Assembly (NCBI RefSeq): GCF_013408565.1
Contig: NZ_JACBZX010000001.1
Coordinates: 1 to 64,000, forward strand
Length of the DNA stretch: 64,000 bases
Source: Janibacter alkaliphilus
GTDB lineage: Bacteria; Actinomycetota; Actinomycetes; Actinomycetales; Dermatophilaceae
Direction: 5' to 3'
The position numbers were made by a program, and so were the translations under genes. Positions 17,430 to 26,281 of the stretch are shown one piece after another; position 1 is the first letter of the stretch, and every line of letters starts with the position of its first letter. The notes beneath the pieces are model-generated. The model made no database searches. It worked only from the letters and a program-made list of their open reading frames with translations, and had not been told where the DNA came from.

Positions 17430-18431
17430 TCAGTCGGTCTCGTGCTTGCGCGCCCGCGACAGCAGCGCCCGCACCATGTTCTGCACCGAGTGGCCGTGGT
17501 TGACCGCGTTGTTGACCTGCTCGGTGATCGGCACGTCGACGCCGTGGTGGCGGGCCAGCTCGAGGATCGAGGCGCAGGACTTCACCCCTTCGGCGGTCTG
17601 GCGCTTCTCCGCCTGCACCTGCTCGACCGTCATCCCCTGGCCCAGGCTCACCCCGAAGGCGTGGTTGCGCGAGAGCGGCGACATGCACGTGGCGATGAGG
17701 TCGCCGACCCCGGCGAGGCCGGACAGGGTGCGCGGGTCGGCCCCGAGGGCGACCCCCAGCCGGGTGGTCTCGGCCAGGCCACGGGTGATGATCGAGGCCT
17801 TGGTGTTGTCGCCCAGGCCCATCCCCTCGGCCATGCCGACGGCCAGGGCGATGACGTTCTTCACGGCGCCGCCGACCTCCGCGCCGACGATGTCGGCGGA
17901 GGTGTAGGGGCGGAAGTAGTCGGTCGAGCAGGCGGCCGCGACCCGCTCGGCGGAGGCGACGTCGGCGCAGGCGACGACGCTGGCGGCGGGCTGCTGCTGG
18001 ACGATCTCGCGGGCCAGGTTGGGTCCGCTGACGACAGCGATCCGCTCGGTCGGCACCTGGCCCACCTCGGCGATGACCTCGCTCATCCGCTTCGTCGTGC
18101 CGAGCTCGACCCCCTTCATGAGGGAGACGACCACCCGGTCACCGCCGGCGAGCAGCGGCGCCCAGCCGGTGAGGTTGTCCCGCAGCGACTGGCTGGGCAC
18201 CGAGAGCACGACGATCTCGGCGTCGCCGACCACCTCCTCGGGGTCGGTGGAGGCGCTGATCCGCTCCGAGAGCCGGGTCTGCGGGAGGTAGTCCTCGTTG
18301 ACCCCGGCGTTGATCTGGTCGACCACCTCCTGGCGGCGCCCCCAGATGCGGACGTCGTTGCCCCCGCCGGCGAGGATCGTGGAGAAGGCGGTCCCCCAGC
18401 TCCCGGCTCCGAAGACGGCGATGTGGCTCAC
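17430..18431 (-). CDS. gpsA: Glycerol-3-phosphate dehydrogenase [NAD(P)+]
   Basis: Reduces dihydroxyacetone phosphate to sn-glycerol-3-phosphate for phospholipid synthesis. The 333-residue protein has the nucleotide motif IAVFGAGSWGTAF at the N-terminus, LSVPSQSLRDNL, the active-site SLMKGVE with SGPNLAREI, and GAVKNVIALAVGMAEGMGLG with the catalytic Lys. GTG at 18431 has AGGAGG 6 nt upstream and overlaps the plsC stop (GTGA), so the two are coupled: glycerol-3-phosphate supply with an acyltransferase. Confidence 0.96.
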   Translation of the reverse strand: MSHIAVFGAGSWGTAFSTILAGGGNDVRIWGRRQEVVDQINAGVNEDYLPQTRLSERISASTDPEEVVGDAEIVVLSVPSQSLRDNLTGWAPLLAGGDRVVVSLMKGVELGTTKRMSEVIAEVGQVPTERIAVVSGPNLAREIVQQQPAASVVACADVASAERVAAACSTDYFRPYTSADIVGAEVGGAVKNVIALAVGMAEGMGLGDNTKASIITRGLAETTRLGVALGADPRTLSGLAGVGDLIATCMSPLSRNHAFGVSLGQGMTVEQVQAEKRQTAEGVKSCASILELARHHGVDVPITEQVNNAVNHGHSVQNMVRALLSRARKHETD

Positions 18432-19198
18432 GGGTGACCTCCTGGTCGGGTGCGCGGGGCGCGTCGGTAGTTGCCGGTGACCTGCTGGCCGTGGGTGGAC
18501 GGGTCGTGCCGCTGCGCGGGGGCCGGCTCGCCCCGCAGCTGTTCCAGCTCGGCGGTGATCGCCGCCATGATCCGGTCGGTGGCCTCGGCGGCCACGTGCC
18601 GCTCGTCCGGGCGCGCCGCCAGGTCGGTGAGGTCGACGGGCGGACCGAAGCGGATCTGCACCCGGTGCCGGCGGTGCAGCCGCGGCACCCGGGCGTAGGG
18701 CGGCAGCAGCTCCTGGGCTCCCCAGGTGGCGATCGGGATGACCGGCGCGCCGGACTGCAGGGCGAGGCGGGCCGCGCCGGACTTGCCGCGCATGGGCCAC
18801 AGCTGCGGGTCCCGGGTCAGCGACCCCTCGGGGTAGACCGCGACGCAGCGTCCCTGCTCGAGCGCGGTGACCGCGTCGCGGAGCGCGTCGACCGCGCGAC
18901 GCGACTCGCGGTAGACCGGCACCTGCTGGGCGCCGCGCATCACCTGCCCGACGACCGGCGTCTGGAAGAGCTCGCTCTTGGCGAGGAAGACCGGGGCGAT
19001 GCCGCGCAGGTAGAGCACGTGCGCCCAGGGGAAGGGGTCGATGTGCGAGACGTGGTTGGGGGTGACGATGAACCCGCCGGAAGCCGGGACGTGCTCGGTG
19101 CCGCTGACCTCGTAGCGGGTGGCGGCGCGGAAGATCGGCCGCAGCGCCCCGGCCACGACGCGGTAGGTGCGGGGGACGTCGGTGCGGTGCTCGATCAC
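18428..19198 (-). CDS. 1-acyl-sn-glycerol-3-phosphate acyltransferase (PlsC family)
   Basis: A 256-residue lysophospholipid acyltransferase acting at the inner face of the membrane. The catalytic NHX4D motif appears as NHVSHID and the substrate-binding motif as YPEGSLTRD; GAAR..LQSGAPVIPIA follows. The Pro/Gln-rich tail after residue 220 is outside the domain. The GTG start at 19198 has GGAAGGGG upstream. It is the first gene of the plsC-gpsA pair. Confidence 0.92.
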   Translation of the reverse strand: MIEHRTDVPRTYRVVAGALRPIFRAATRYEVSGTEHVPASGGFIVTPNHVSHIDPFPWAHVLYLRGIAPVFLAKSELFQTPVVGQVMRGAQQVPVYRESRRAVDALRDAVTALEQGRCVAVYPEGSLTRDPQLWPMRGKSGAARLALQSGAPVIPIATWGAQELLPPYARVPRLHRRHRVQIRFGPPVDLTDLAARPDERHVAAEATDRIMAAITAELEQLRGEPAPAQRHDPSTHGQQVTGNYRRAPRTRPGGHP

Positions 19199-19326
19199 CG
19201 TCCACCCCTTCCGCTGCCGGCCTCGTCGTCGTGGCGTGGCTCACCCTAGATCACCCTGCCGCTCCCCCGTGGCAGGTCGGCGCGTCCGACGGCCCGCCCG
19301 GCGGCACCGGCGGTCAGGGGCGCGGC

Positions 19327-19854
19327 TCAGCGCTCCTTCGCCACGTAGGGGGTGACGCTGGAGCCGTCCCCGATGGCGTCGTAGCCGATGACGCCCAGGC
19401 CGCCGTTGCGCAGCAGCAGGACCGTGTGCACGTCGGCCAAGGATCCCTTGCCTGCGCCGCGCGCCGCCTCGTGCACGTCGGCCTCGACGAGGCGGTGGCG
19501 GCGCAGCGCCCGGTCCCCCATCGTCCCGTCCTCGTAGAGGACCACCGGCGGGTGGTCGAGCAGGTGACGCATCCGCTCCGACCGCGACCGCAGGTAGGCG
19601 AAGGCCCACTTGAGGGCGACCAGCACGACGAGCACCCAGATGAGCTGCACCACGGCGACCTTCTGGGCGGTGATGGTCCGGCCGAAGGCGGAGCCGAGCG
19701 TCACCGCGACGACGAAGTCGAGCGGGGTCATCTGGGACATCGTCCGGGGGCCGCTGGTGCGCAGCAGGATGAGCAGCACGACGTAGCCGACCGTGGCCAT
19801 GACCGCGCCGTGCACGATCGGGGTCCAGCCGTTCCAGATCATCGAGGAGTCCAT
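19327..19854 (-). CDS. DUF421/YetF-family membrane protein
   Basis: A 175-residue protein with about three membrane spans in the first 85 residues (MATVGYVVLLILLRTSG; TPLDFVVAVTLGSAFG; VVQLIWVLVVLVALKWAF). A cytoplasmic YetF domain follows (PPVVLYEDGTMGDRALRRHRLVEADVHEAAR ... VHTVLLLRNGGLGVI). The RTSG and DFVV signatures match DUF421. Function is not established. Long upstream codons in this frame overlap the DUF4352 gene; ATG at 19854 gives the family head. Confidence 0.88.
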   Translation of the reverse strand: MDSSMIWNGWTPIVHGAVMATVGYVVLLILLRTSGPRTMSQMTPLDFVVAVTLGSAFGRTITAQKVAVVQLIWVLVVLVALKWAFAYLRSRSERMRHLLDHPPVVLYEDGTMGDRALRRHRLVEADVHEAARGAGKGSLADVHTVLLLRNGGLGVIGYDAIGDGSSVTPYVAKER

Positions 19855-19948
19855 GGCGGGCACGCTCCCACACCCGCGTCCGACCTGGTGAGCGGCGCTC
19901 CGCAGCGGCTGCCCCGTCCCCCGCGGGGCAGCCGCCACCTGGCCATGC

Positions 19949-20644
19949 TCAGCGGGTGAGGTCGACGGTCGTCCCGCCGCTGAACATGGAGTCGTGGAGC
20001 TCGATCTGGCTGGGGGTGGCGCCAGCCGGCAGGTCGAAGACGAGGGTTCCCTCGACGGTGTTCCCGGGGTTGATCTCCTCGAGGAAGACGTCCTGGGCGC
20101 TGTCGAGGTAGATCGCAGCCTCGGTGTCGGCGGAGTGCTCGCGGCCCTCCTCGTCGATGACGACCTGGTCGCTGTCGCTGAAGTACTGGGCGGAGTCACC
20201 GGTGTTGGTCACCGAGATGTCCACCAGCCAGAAGGTGCCCTGGGCGCTGGTCCCGAGCATGTCGTCGCCGATCTGCTGACCACCGTCGCGCACCTGCGAC
20301 ACGGTGAAGTCGAAGGTGCCGTCGCTGACGACGTCACCGGGGGCCGCGGCGCCCTCGTCCGGTGCGTCGGCCCCGTCGCCTCCGTCGGTGCTCTCGGCGG
20401 ACTCGCCGGCAGTCGTGCCGGCGCCTTCCTGCCCGCTCGCCGACGTCCCGCTCGGGTCGTCCCCGGACAGTCCGAGGGCGGCCCCGCCGCAGCAGAGGAC
20501 CAGCAGCAGGCCGAGCCCGAGCAGGGTGGTCAGCACCTTGTGACGGCCGAACCAGCTCTGCTGGCGAGGCGGGGCGGGCGGATTGCTGGGCTGCCAGCCT
20601 CCGGGGCCGGGCTGCGAGCCGTGGGTGGGGTGGTCCTGGGACAT
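19949..20644 (-). CDS. DUF4352-type membrane-anchored extracellular protein
   Basis: A 231-residue protein: a Pro/Gln-rich cytoplasmic head, a single membrane span near residues 38-58 (VLTTLLGLGLLLVLCCGGAA), a Ser/Gly/Asp/Glu-rich linker, and an immunoglobulin-like DUF4352 (telokin-like) domain from about residue 108. The domain shows the typical WLVDISVTNTGDSAQYF and EEINPGNTVEGTLVFDLP. ATG at 20644 has AGGAG 6 nt upstream. Probably exposed on the cell surface. It is divergent from the two-component system, which may be unrelated. Confidence 0.82.
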   Translation of the reverse strand: MSQDHPTHGSQPGPGGWQPSNPPAPPRQQSWFGRHKVLTTLLGLGLLLVLCCGGAALGLSGDDPSGTSASGQEGAGTTAGESAESTDGGDGADAPDEGAAAPGDVVSDGTFDFTVSQVRDGGQQIGDDMLGTSAQGTFWLVDISVTNTGDSAQYFSDSDQVVIDEEGREHSADTEAAIYLDSAQDVFLEEINPGNTVEGTLVFDLPAGATPSQIELHDSMFSGGTTVDLTR

Positions 20645-20775
20645 GGCATCTCCTGTCGTGGTGGTGTGACCATGGGACCGTCTGCGCCGGGCCGCTCACA
20701 TCCGTCGATCGGTCACCGCGGACTGTCCCTTCGGCGCACGCCCCCTGTCGGTGGCGACGCGTACTCTCCGGTGCC

Positions 20776-22074
20776 ATGACCACGGGCCGGGGAGGAGCGA
20801 GCGAGCTGATGCTGCGCCTGCTGCGCAGCACGACCTGGCGCTCGGTGCTGTGGGTGCTCGTCTGCGTGCTCGCGGCGACCATGGCAGCGGCCACCTTCGA
20901 CGGCCGCCGCGGCGGCTCGGCCGAGGAGGTGAGCGACCTGGGCCTCCTCGTGTGGTTGGTCGGCATCCTGCTCGCCGTCTCGGTCGTGTGGCGACGGCGG
21001 TGGCCGCACTCCCTGGGCGTGCTGGCTGCCGTGGTCACCATCGCGGCACCCCTTGACCCCGTGGCCGGCCTGGTCCTCCTCATGCACGCAGTGATGCGGG
21101 AGCGCTCCTGGCGCACAGCTGCACTGACCGCCCTGGTGCTGGCGGCCACCTGGGTGAGCACCTGGCGCGACCTGCAGGGGCGCACCCACCTGGAGTCCTT
21201 CTGGAGGATCTTCAGCCAGGACACCACCGACATGACCCCACCTGACCAAGGGCCTGCCCCGTGGTGGCTGCCACCCGTGATCGCCGTGGCGATGGTGGCT
21301 GCCGCGGTGGCGACCGGCTGGTTCCGCAGCCTGCTCGCCGAGGCGCGGCAGGAGGGGGCCGACCACCAGGCCCAGGCGCACCTGCTCGGGGACCAGGTGG
21401 CCCGTCAGACCGAGCGGGAGCAGCTGGCCAGGGAGGTGCACGACGCGCTGGGTCACCGGCTGTCGGTCATGGCGATCCATGCTGGTGCGCTGGAGGCGCA
21501 CAGCAGCTCCAGCACCGACCCGCTGGCCCGGTCGGCTCGCCTGGTCCGCGAGTCCGCCAGCCAGGCGAACGCCGACCTGCGCGACCTGCTGGCCACGCTG
21601 CGCAGCCCGGATGAGCCGACGACGCCGCAGCAGGGCATCGACGCGGTGGGTGATCTCGTCGACGAGTCGGTGGAATCCGGGATGCCGCTCATCGCCACGG
21701 TCCGTCTTGACGACACCAGGACGCTGCACCCGCAGGTGAGCCGCAGCGTCTACCGGATGGTGCAGGAGCTGCTGACGAACGCACGCACGCACGCACCCGG
21801 CCACGGGGTGCGGCTGGTGGTGCGGGCCAGCGCCGCCGCGGGCATCGACATCGAGACCGCCAACCATGTCAGCGATCCGCACCGGCGCCACTCCCGTCCC
21901 GCGGGAGGATCGTCAGGGCACGGGCTGCCAGGCATCCACGAGCGCGTGCAGCTGGTGGAGGGCGAGATGTACGTCTGGCTCGACGACGACCAGGTGCACC
22001 GGGTCGCCATCCACCTGCCGTGGGTGCCGGCTGGGCCTGCGGCCGAGCAGGTCGCCTCCGGAGACGCCCGATGA
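20776..22074 (+). CDS. Two-component sensor histidine kinase (NarL-type, HisKA_3)
   Basis: A 432-residue membrane kinase. The first 180 residues contain about five hydrophobic spans and no large sensor domain. The dimerisation/phosphoacceptor helix is REQLAREVHDALGHRLSVMA with His222. The ATPase domain has its N-box around Asn335 (QELLTNARTHAPG) and a G-box SSGHGLPGIHERV. It is coupled to the response regulator by ATGA overlap. TACTCT (20762-20767) lies 8 nt before ATG 20776, suggesting a leaderless message. The signal sensed is unknown; this layout is often envelope- or drug-stress responsive. Confidence 0.92.
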   Translation: MTTGRGGASELMLRLLRSTTWRSVLWVLVCVLAATMAAATFDGRRGGSAEEVSDLGLLVWLVGILLAVSVVWRRRWPHSLGVLAAVVTIAAPLDPVAGLVLLMHAVMRERSWRTAALTALVLAATWVSTWRDLQGRTHLESFWRIFSQDTTDMTPPDQGPAPWWLPPVIAVAMVAAAVATGWFRSLLAEARQEGADHQAQAHLLGDQVARQTEREQLAREVHDALGHRLSVMAIHAGALEAHSSSSTDPLARSARLVRESASQANADLRDLLATLRSPDEPTTPQQGIDAVGDLVDESVESGMPLIATVRLDDTRTLHPQVSRSVYRMVQELLTNARTHAPGHGVRLVVRASAAAGIDIETANHVSDPHRRHSRPAGGSSGHGLPGIHERVQLVEGEMYVWLDDDQVHRVAIHLPWVPAGPAAEQVASGDAR

Positions 22075-22814
22075 GCGACGGTCGAGCAACGGGCGGACAG
22101 CACGCCCTGAGGAACTCCTCGGCCGACCCGGCCGGGACGCCCGAGGGCAGGACGGTGCGGGTGCTGCTCGTCGACGACGACCACATGGTGCTGCAGGGCC
22201 TCGAGCTCATGCTCGGGGCGCACCCTCGGATCAGGGTGGTCTCCGCTGTCGGCTCGGGCGAGGAGGCGCCGGCGGCGACGCTCGCGCACCGACCCGACGT
22301 CGTCCTGATGGACGTGCGGATGCATGCCCGCGACGGCATCGAGACGACCGCCGTGGTCAAGGCCCTGCCCAACCCTCCCAAGGTGCTGATCCTGACGACC
22401 TTCGACTTCCAGGACATCACCGTGGGTGCGGTGCGCTCCGGGGCCGACGGCGTGCTGCTGAAGACCACCTCGCCCACCGATCTGACGACAGCGATCCTGG
22501 AGGTGGCTGCGGGACGCTCCTACTACTCCCCTGCCCCGGCCAGCCACCTCACCGACGTCGTCCGGGACGACTCCCGGTCGGCACGGGCGGACGGCGCGGC
22601 GCGGGCGCTGCAGCTGCTCTCGCCTCGCGAACGCGACACGCTCGTGCTGCTCGCCCTGGGGGGCACCAACGACGGCATCGCCCGTCGGCTGCACGTCAGT
22701 GTCGGCACGGTGAAGTCGCACATCAGCGCGGCTCAGGCGAAGCTCGGGGTGAGCAGCCGCACCGAGCTCGCGGTGCTGGCCGAGCGCGGCGGGCTGCTCG
22801 ACCAGGAGACCTGA
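22071..22814 (+). CDS. LuxR/NarL-family response regulator
   Basis: A 247-residue DNA-binding regulator paired with the kinase just upstream. A Ser/Gly-rich head of about 28 residues precedes the receiver domain (VRVLLVDDDHMVLQGLELML). The phosphoacceptor is Asp81 in VVLMDVRM and the conserved Lys is Lys131 in VLLKTTSP. The C-terminal LuxR helix-turn-helix is LSPRERDTLVLLALGG ... VSVGTVKSHISAAQAKLG. ATG at 22071 overlaps the kinase stop. Immediately followed by a hairpin. Confidence 0.93.
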   Translation: MSDGRATGGQHALRNSSADPAGTPEGRTVRVLLVDDDHMVLQGLELMLGAHPRIRVVSAVGSGEEAPAATLAHRPDVVLMDVRMHARDGIETTAVVKALPNPPKVLILTTFDFQDITVGAVRSGADGVLLKTTSPTDLTTAILEVAAGRSYYSPAPASHLTDVVRDDSRSARADGAARALQLLSPRERDTLVLLALGGTNDGIARRLHVSVGTVKSHISAAQAKLGVSSRTELAVLAERGGLLDQET

Positions 22815-22845
22815 CCGTCGCCCGTGCCGTGCGGCACGGCGACGG
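22815..22845 (+). terminator. Hairpin terminator after the two-component system
   Basis: CCGTCGCC and TGCCG pair with CGGCA and GGCGACGG, with small bulges; it begins directly after the response-regulator stop codon. Confidence 0.6.
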
Positions 22846-22860
22846 ACTAGCCTGCGGACC

Positions 22861-23070
22861 ATGCAGGCGACGGTCTTCTCGCAGGACGCCGGCTCGGGCG
22901 CCCAGGTGGTCACCGACGACGGGGTCGCCTACCAGGTCTCCGACGAGGTGGTGGCGGCCAGCGGCCTGCGCTTCCTGCGGGCCGGGCAGCGGGTGAGCAT
23001 CCGCCTCGAGGACGCGCACGTCACCCGGTTGTGGATCGTCGGGATCGGCGAGGGCGAGACGATCCGGTGA
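22861..23070 (+). CDS. Small conserved-looking protein of unknown function
   Basis: A 69-residue beta-rich protein (MQATVFSQDAGSGAQVVTDD ... GQRVSIRLEDAHVTRLWIVG). The pattern of short strands resembles an OB/cold-shock-like barrel, but it lacks the RNP motifs, so no function is assigned. Reality as a gene is supported by ATG 7 nt after TAGCCT (22848-22853), high-GC codon use throughout, and terminators on both sides, making it a single-gene unit. Confidence 0.65.
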   Translation: MQATVFSQDAGSGAQVVTDDGVAYQVSDEVVAASGLRFLRAGQRVSIRLEDAHVTRLWIVGIGEGETIR

Positions 23071-23075
23071 CCGGA

Positions 23076-23104
23076 GTGCCGGCCCGCGGATCGCGGGCCG
23101 GCAC
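23076..23104. terminator. Bidirectional terminator between the small gene and hupB
   Basis: Perfect 13-bp stem GTGCCGGCCCGCG and inverse around a 3-nt loop, located between two converging genes. Confidence 0.8.
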
Positions 23105-23110
23105 AGCGGG

Positions 23111-23947
23111 TCAGGACTTCTTGGCCATCGACTTCTTCGCGGTCGACTTCTTGGCCGTGGACTTCTTGGCCGCCCCGCCCGAGCTGGCCTTCTTCGCCGA
23201 CGACGTCTTCGCGGTCGAGCTCTTCTTGGCGGCTCCGCCCGAGCCGGCCTTCTTGGCCGACGACGTCTTCGCGGTGGACGACTTCTTCGCCGCGCCGCCC
23301 GAGCTGGCCTTCTTGGCCGACGACGTCTTCGCGGTCGAGGACTTCTTGGCGGCCCCGCCCGAGCTGGCTTTCTTCGCGGTGGACGACTTCTTCGCCGCCC
23401 CACCGGAACTCGACTTCTTCGCGGTGGACGACGTCTTCGCCGCGCCGCCCGAGCTCGACTTCTTCGCCGGGGCCTTCTTCGCGGTGGACGGGGTGTCCCC
23501 CGGGGCGGCCGCGCTGGTGCCGGCCGTCTTCGTCGAGCTCGCCGCGGTGGACGGGGTGGCTGCGCGACCGCCGGAGCCGACGGTCGCGGCGACCTCGGCG
23601 GCGGCGCGGGTCGCGCTGCTCACGGTGCCAGCGGCAGCGCGAGCGACCGCACGGGCCTCCTTGGGCAGCGAGGCCGGGTTGGCCACGTACGCCTTGAAGG
23701 AGGTGCCGGCCTTGAAGCGCGGGACGATCGCCTCCGGGATCTTCACCTCTTCGCCCGTCCGTGGATTGCGTCCGGTACGGGCGGCGCGAGCGGCCTGCTC
23801 GAAGGTGCCGAAGCCGGTGATGGCCACGTGACCCCCTCTGGCCACCTCGCGCACGATCGCGTCGAGCACCGCCTCGAGGGCCTCGGTCGCGGCCTTGCGG
23901 CTGCCGAGGGTCTCCTCCAGCGACTTGATCAGATCTCCCTTGTTCAC
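23111..23947 (-). CDS. hupB: HU-family nucleoid protein with long Lys/Ala/Ser repeat tail
   Basis: A 278-residue histone-like protein. Residues 1-90 are the HU domain ([50 protein letters not shown]), which bends DNA. Residues about 140-278 are low-complexity repeats of the type [20 protein letters not shown] ending KSMAKKS, like the lysine-rich tail of mycobacterial HupB, which compacts DNA and is post-translationally modified in that genus. GTG at 23947 has GGAG 5 nt upstream; the ATG at 23959 has no ribosome site. It is about 140 bp from leuD, a normal actinobacterial pairing. Confidence 0.94.
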   Translation of the reverse strand: MNKGDLIKSLEETLGSRKAATEALEAVLDAIVREVARGGHVAITGFGTFEQAARAARTGRNPRTGEEVKIPEAIVPRFKAGTSFKAYVANPASLPKEARAVARAAAGTVSSATRAAAEVAATVGSGGRAATPSTAASSTKTAGTSAAAPGDTPSTAKKAPAKKSSSGGAAKTSSTAKKSSSGGAAKKSSTAKKASSGGAAKKSSTAKTSSAKKASSGGAAKKSSTAKTSSAKKAGSGGAAKKSSTAKTSSAKKASSGGAAKKSTAKKSTAKKSMAKKS

Positions 23948-24090
23948 GTCAGCTCCCATAGGTGAGGCGATGCCGGTCACCCGGCGGGGACGATCGGGCG
24001 GTCACCCGGTCTGGGTCAGACCGTAGGCGTCATAGCAGGTCGCGGTCCACACCGACGCGCGATCCGTCGGCGGACGGACAGCCCTGTCGC

Positions 24091-24690
24091 TCAGGCGGAG
24101 ACCGCTCCGGTGGTCGGCTTCCAGCTCGGGCGCAGCGCCTCGAAGTCGGTGATCTCCTGCTCGTGACGCATGGTCAGCCCGATGTCGTCGAGACCCTCGA
24201 TGAGCCGCCAGCGGGTGTAGTCGTCGACCTCGAAGGGAGCCACCACCTCGCCGGCGGTGACGGTCTTGGCGACGAGGTCGACGGTGACCTGCTCGCCCGG
24301 GTTGTTCTCCAGGAACTTCCACAGCAGCTCGACGTCGTCCTGGCTGACCTGCGCGGCGAGCAGGCCGCCCTTGCCGGAGTTGCCGCGGAAGATGTCGGCG
24401 AAGCGGCTGGAGATGACCACCCGGAAGCCGTAGTCCATGAGCGCCCAGACGGCGTGCTCACGGGAGGAGCCGGTGCCGAAGTCGGGGCCGGCCACGAGGA
24501 CCGACCCGTCCCGGAACGGCGCCTGGTTGAGCACGAAGTCGTCGTTGGCGCGCCAGGCGGCGAAGAGCCCGTCCTCGAAGCCGGTCCGCGAGACCCGCTT
24601 GAGGTAGACGGCCGGGATGATCTGGTCGGTGTCGACGTTGCTGCGGCGCAGCGGGACGCCGACGCCGGTGTGCGTGGTGAACTTGTCCAT
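24091..24690 (-). CDS. leuD: 3-isopropylmalate dehydratase, small subunit
   Basis: Small subunit of isopropylmalate isomerase, which works with LeuC in leucine synthesis; it probably also acts on citramalate, which CimA makes. The 199-residue protein has [31 protein letters not shown] and [16 protein letters not shown], the swivelling-domain signatures. It starts 6 nt after the leuC stop, so they form one operon. Confidence 0.97.
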   Translation of the reverse strand: MDKFTTHTGVGVPLRRSNVDTDQIIPAVYLKRVSRTGFEDGLFAAWRANDDFVLNQAPFRDGSVLVAGPDFGTGSSREHAVWALMDYGFRVVISSRFADIFRGNSGKGGLLAAQVSQDDVELLWKFLENNPGEQVTVDLVAKTVTAGEVVAPFEVDDYTRWRLIEGLDDIGLTMRHEQEITDFEALRPSWKPTTGAVSA

Positions 24691-24696
24691 GGCGTC

Positions 24697-26142
24697 TCAG
24701 ATCCTCTCCAGCGCAGGGGTGCCCGTCGGTGCGGCCGGGGCGTCGGCCGGGCCCAGGTCGGCCGGGCTGGCCAGGGTGCCGCGCACCGCGGTGGCGGCGG
24801 CGACCAGCGGGCTGACCAGGTGGGTCCGCCCGCCCTTGCCCTGGCGGCCCTCGAAGTTGCGGTTGGAGGTCGACGCGCTGCGCTCCCCCGGGCTGAGCGT
24901 GTCCGGGTTCATCCCCAGGCACATCGAGCAGCCGGGCAGGCGCCACTCGGCGCCGGCGGCGGTGAAGACCTGGTCCAGGCCCTCCTGCTCGGCCTGCACG
25001 CGCACCCGGGCCGAGCCGGGGACGACGAGCATCCGGACACCCTCGGCGACCTGGTGCCCCTTGATGACGTCGGCGGCGGCGCGCAGGTCCTCGATCCGAC
25101 CGTTGGTGCACGAGCCGACGAAGACGGTGTCCACGGCGACCTCGCGCAGCGGGGTGCCCGCGGTCAGGCCCATGTACTCCAGCGCGTTGCGCGCAGCGAC
25201 GCGGTCGCTCTCGTCGGCCATCGCCTCGGGGTCGGGCACGGCATCCCCCAGCGGCGAGCCCTGGCCGGGGTTGGTGCCCCAGGTGACGAAGGGGGTCAGC
25301 GTGCTCGCGTCGATCTCGACCTCGGCGTCGAAGGTGGCGCCCTCGTCGGTGCGCAGCTCGCGCCAGGCGGTCACGGCAGCGTCCCAGTCGGCCCCCTTCG
25401 GCGCGTGGTCCCGGCCCTCGAGGTAGTCGAAGGTGGTCTGGTCGGGAGCGATCATCCCGGCCCGGGCGCCGGCCTCGATGGACATGTTGCAGATCGTCAT
25501 CCGCGACTCCATCGACAGCGCCTCGATGGCCTCGCCGCGGTACTCGAGCACGTAGCCCTGACCGCCGCCGGTGCCGATCTTGGCGATGACCGCGAGGATG
25601 ATGTCCTTGGCGGTCACGCCGGGCTGATGCTCGCCCGTGACGGTGATCGCCATGGTCTTGAAGGGCTTGAGGGAGAGCGTCTGGGTGGCCATGACGTGCT
25701 CCACCTCGCTGGTCCCGATCCCGAAGGCGAGCGCGCCGAAGGCCCCGTGGGTGGAGGTGTGGCTGTCGCCGCAGACGACGGTGGTCCCGGGCTGGGTGAG
25801 GCCGAGCTGCGGGCCGACGACGTGGACGATGCCCTGCTCGGCGTCACCCATGGGGAAGATCCGCACGCCGAACTCGGCGCAGTTGTCCCGCAGGGTCTCG
25901 ACCTGGGTGCGGCTGACCGGGTCGCTGATCGGACCCGGCGTGGTCGGGACGTTGTGGTCCTCGGTCGCCAGGGTGAGGTCCGGTCGGCGCACCGGACGAC
26001 CGGCCAGGCGGAGCCCCTCGAAGGCCTGCGGGCTGGTCACCTCGTGCAGCAGGTGGAGGTCGATGTAGAGCAGGTCGGGCTCGCCCTCCGCACGGTGCAC
26101 CACGTGGGCGTCCCACACCTTCTCTGCCAGCGTCTTCGCCAT
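24697..26142 (-). CDS. leuC: 3-isopropylmalate dehydratase, large subunit
   Basis: Iron-sulfur subunit of the aconitase superfamily. The 481-residue protein has [27 protein letters not shown], and the three cluster cysteines in [14 protein letters not shown] and [15 protein letters not shown] at 26142 has GGAGG just upstream; longer starts in the frame run into the regulatory gap. Transcribed divergently from the IclR-type regulator with a palindromic site between them, so that regulator probably controls it. Confidence 0.97.
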   Translation of the reverse strand: MAKTLAEKVWDAHVVHRAEGEPDLLYIDLHLLHEVTSPQAFEGLRLAGRPVRRPDLTLATEDHNVPTTPGPISDPVSRTQVETLRDNCAEFGVRIFPMGDAEQGIVHVVGPQLGLTQPGTTVVCGDSHTSTHGAFGALAFGIGTSEVEHVMATQTLSLKPFKTMAITVTGEHQPGVTAKDIILAVIAKIGTGGGQGYVLEYRGEAIEALSMESRMTICNMSIEAGARAGMIAPDQTTFDYLEGRDHAPKGADWDAAVTAWRELRTDEGATFDAEVEIDASTLTPFVTWGTNPGQGSPLGDAVPDPEAMADESDRVAARNALEYMGLTAGTPLREVAVDTVFVGSCTNGRIEDLRAAADVIKGHQVAEGVRMLVVPGSARVRVQAEQEGLDQVFTAAGAEWRLPGCSMCLGMNPDTLSPGERSASTSNRNFEGRQGKGGRTHLVSPLVAAATAVRGTLASPADLGPADAPAAPTGTPALERI

Positions 26143-26249
26143 GGCTCCTCCCCTTCTGGTCCGATCGGATGATGAGGTGCCCACGGCGGCGGTGGCCGGC
26201 GTCGCGGGCTCTCCACGAGAGTCGCACGTCCCCGGGGCCCCAACGCTTG

Positions 26250-26268
26250 CGTCTCACGAGGTGAGATG
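26250..26268. promoter_or_regulatory. Candidate operator between leuC and the IclR-type regulator
   Basis: Perfect inverted repeat TCTCAC-GAG-GTGAGA (26252-26266), one flanking base pair more on each side, 14 nt before the regulator ATG. Position and symmetry suit an IclR dimer that controls leuCD and itself. Confidence 0.55.
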
Positions 26269-26281
26269 TAAGTATCACTCC

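Noticed and set aside
23959..23980. Longer starts for hupB
   Set aside because: No ribosome site before ATG 23959 or the first codon of the frame at 23980, whereas GTG 23947 has GGAG at 5 nt and gives the normal HU head.
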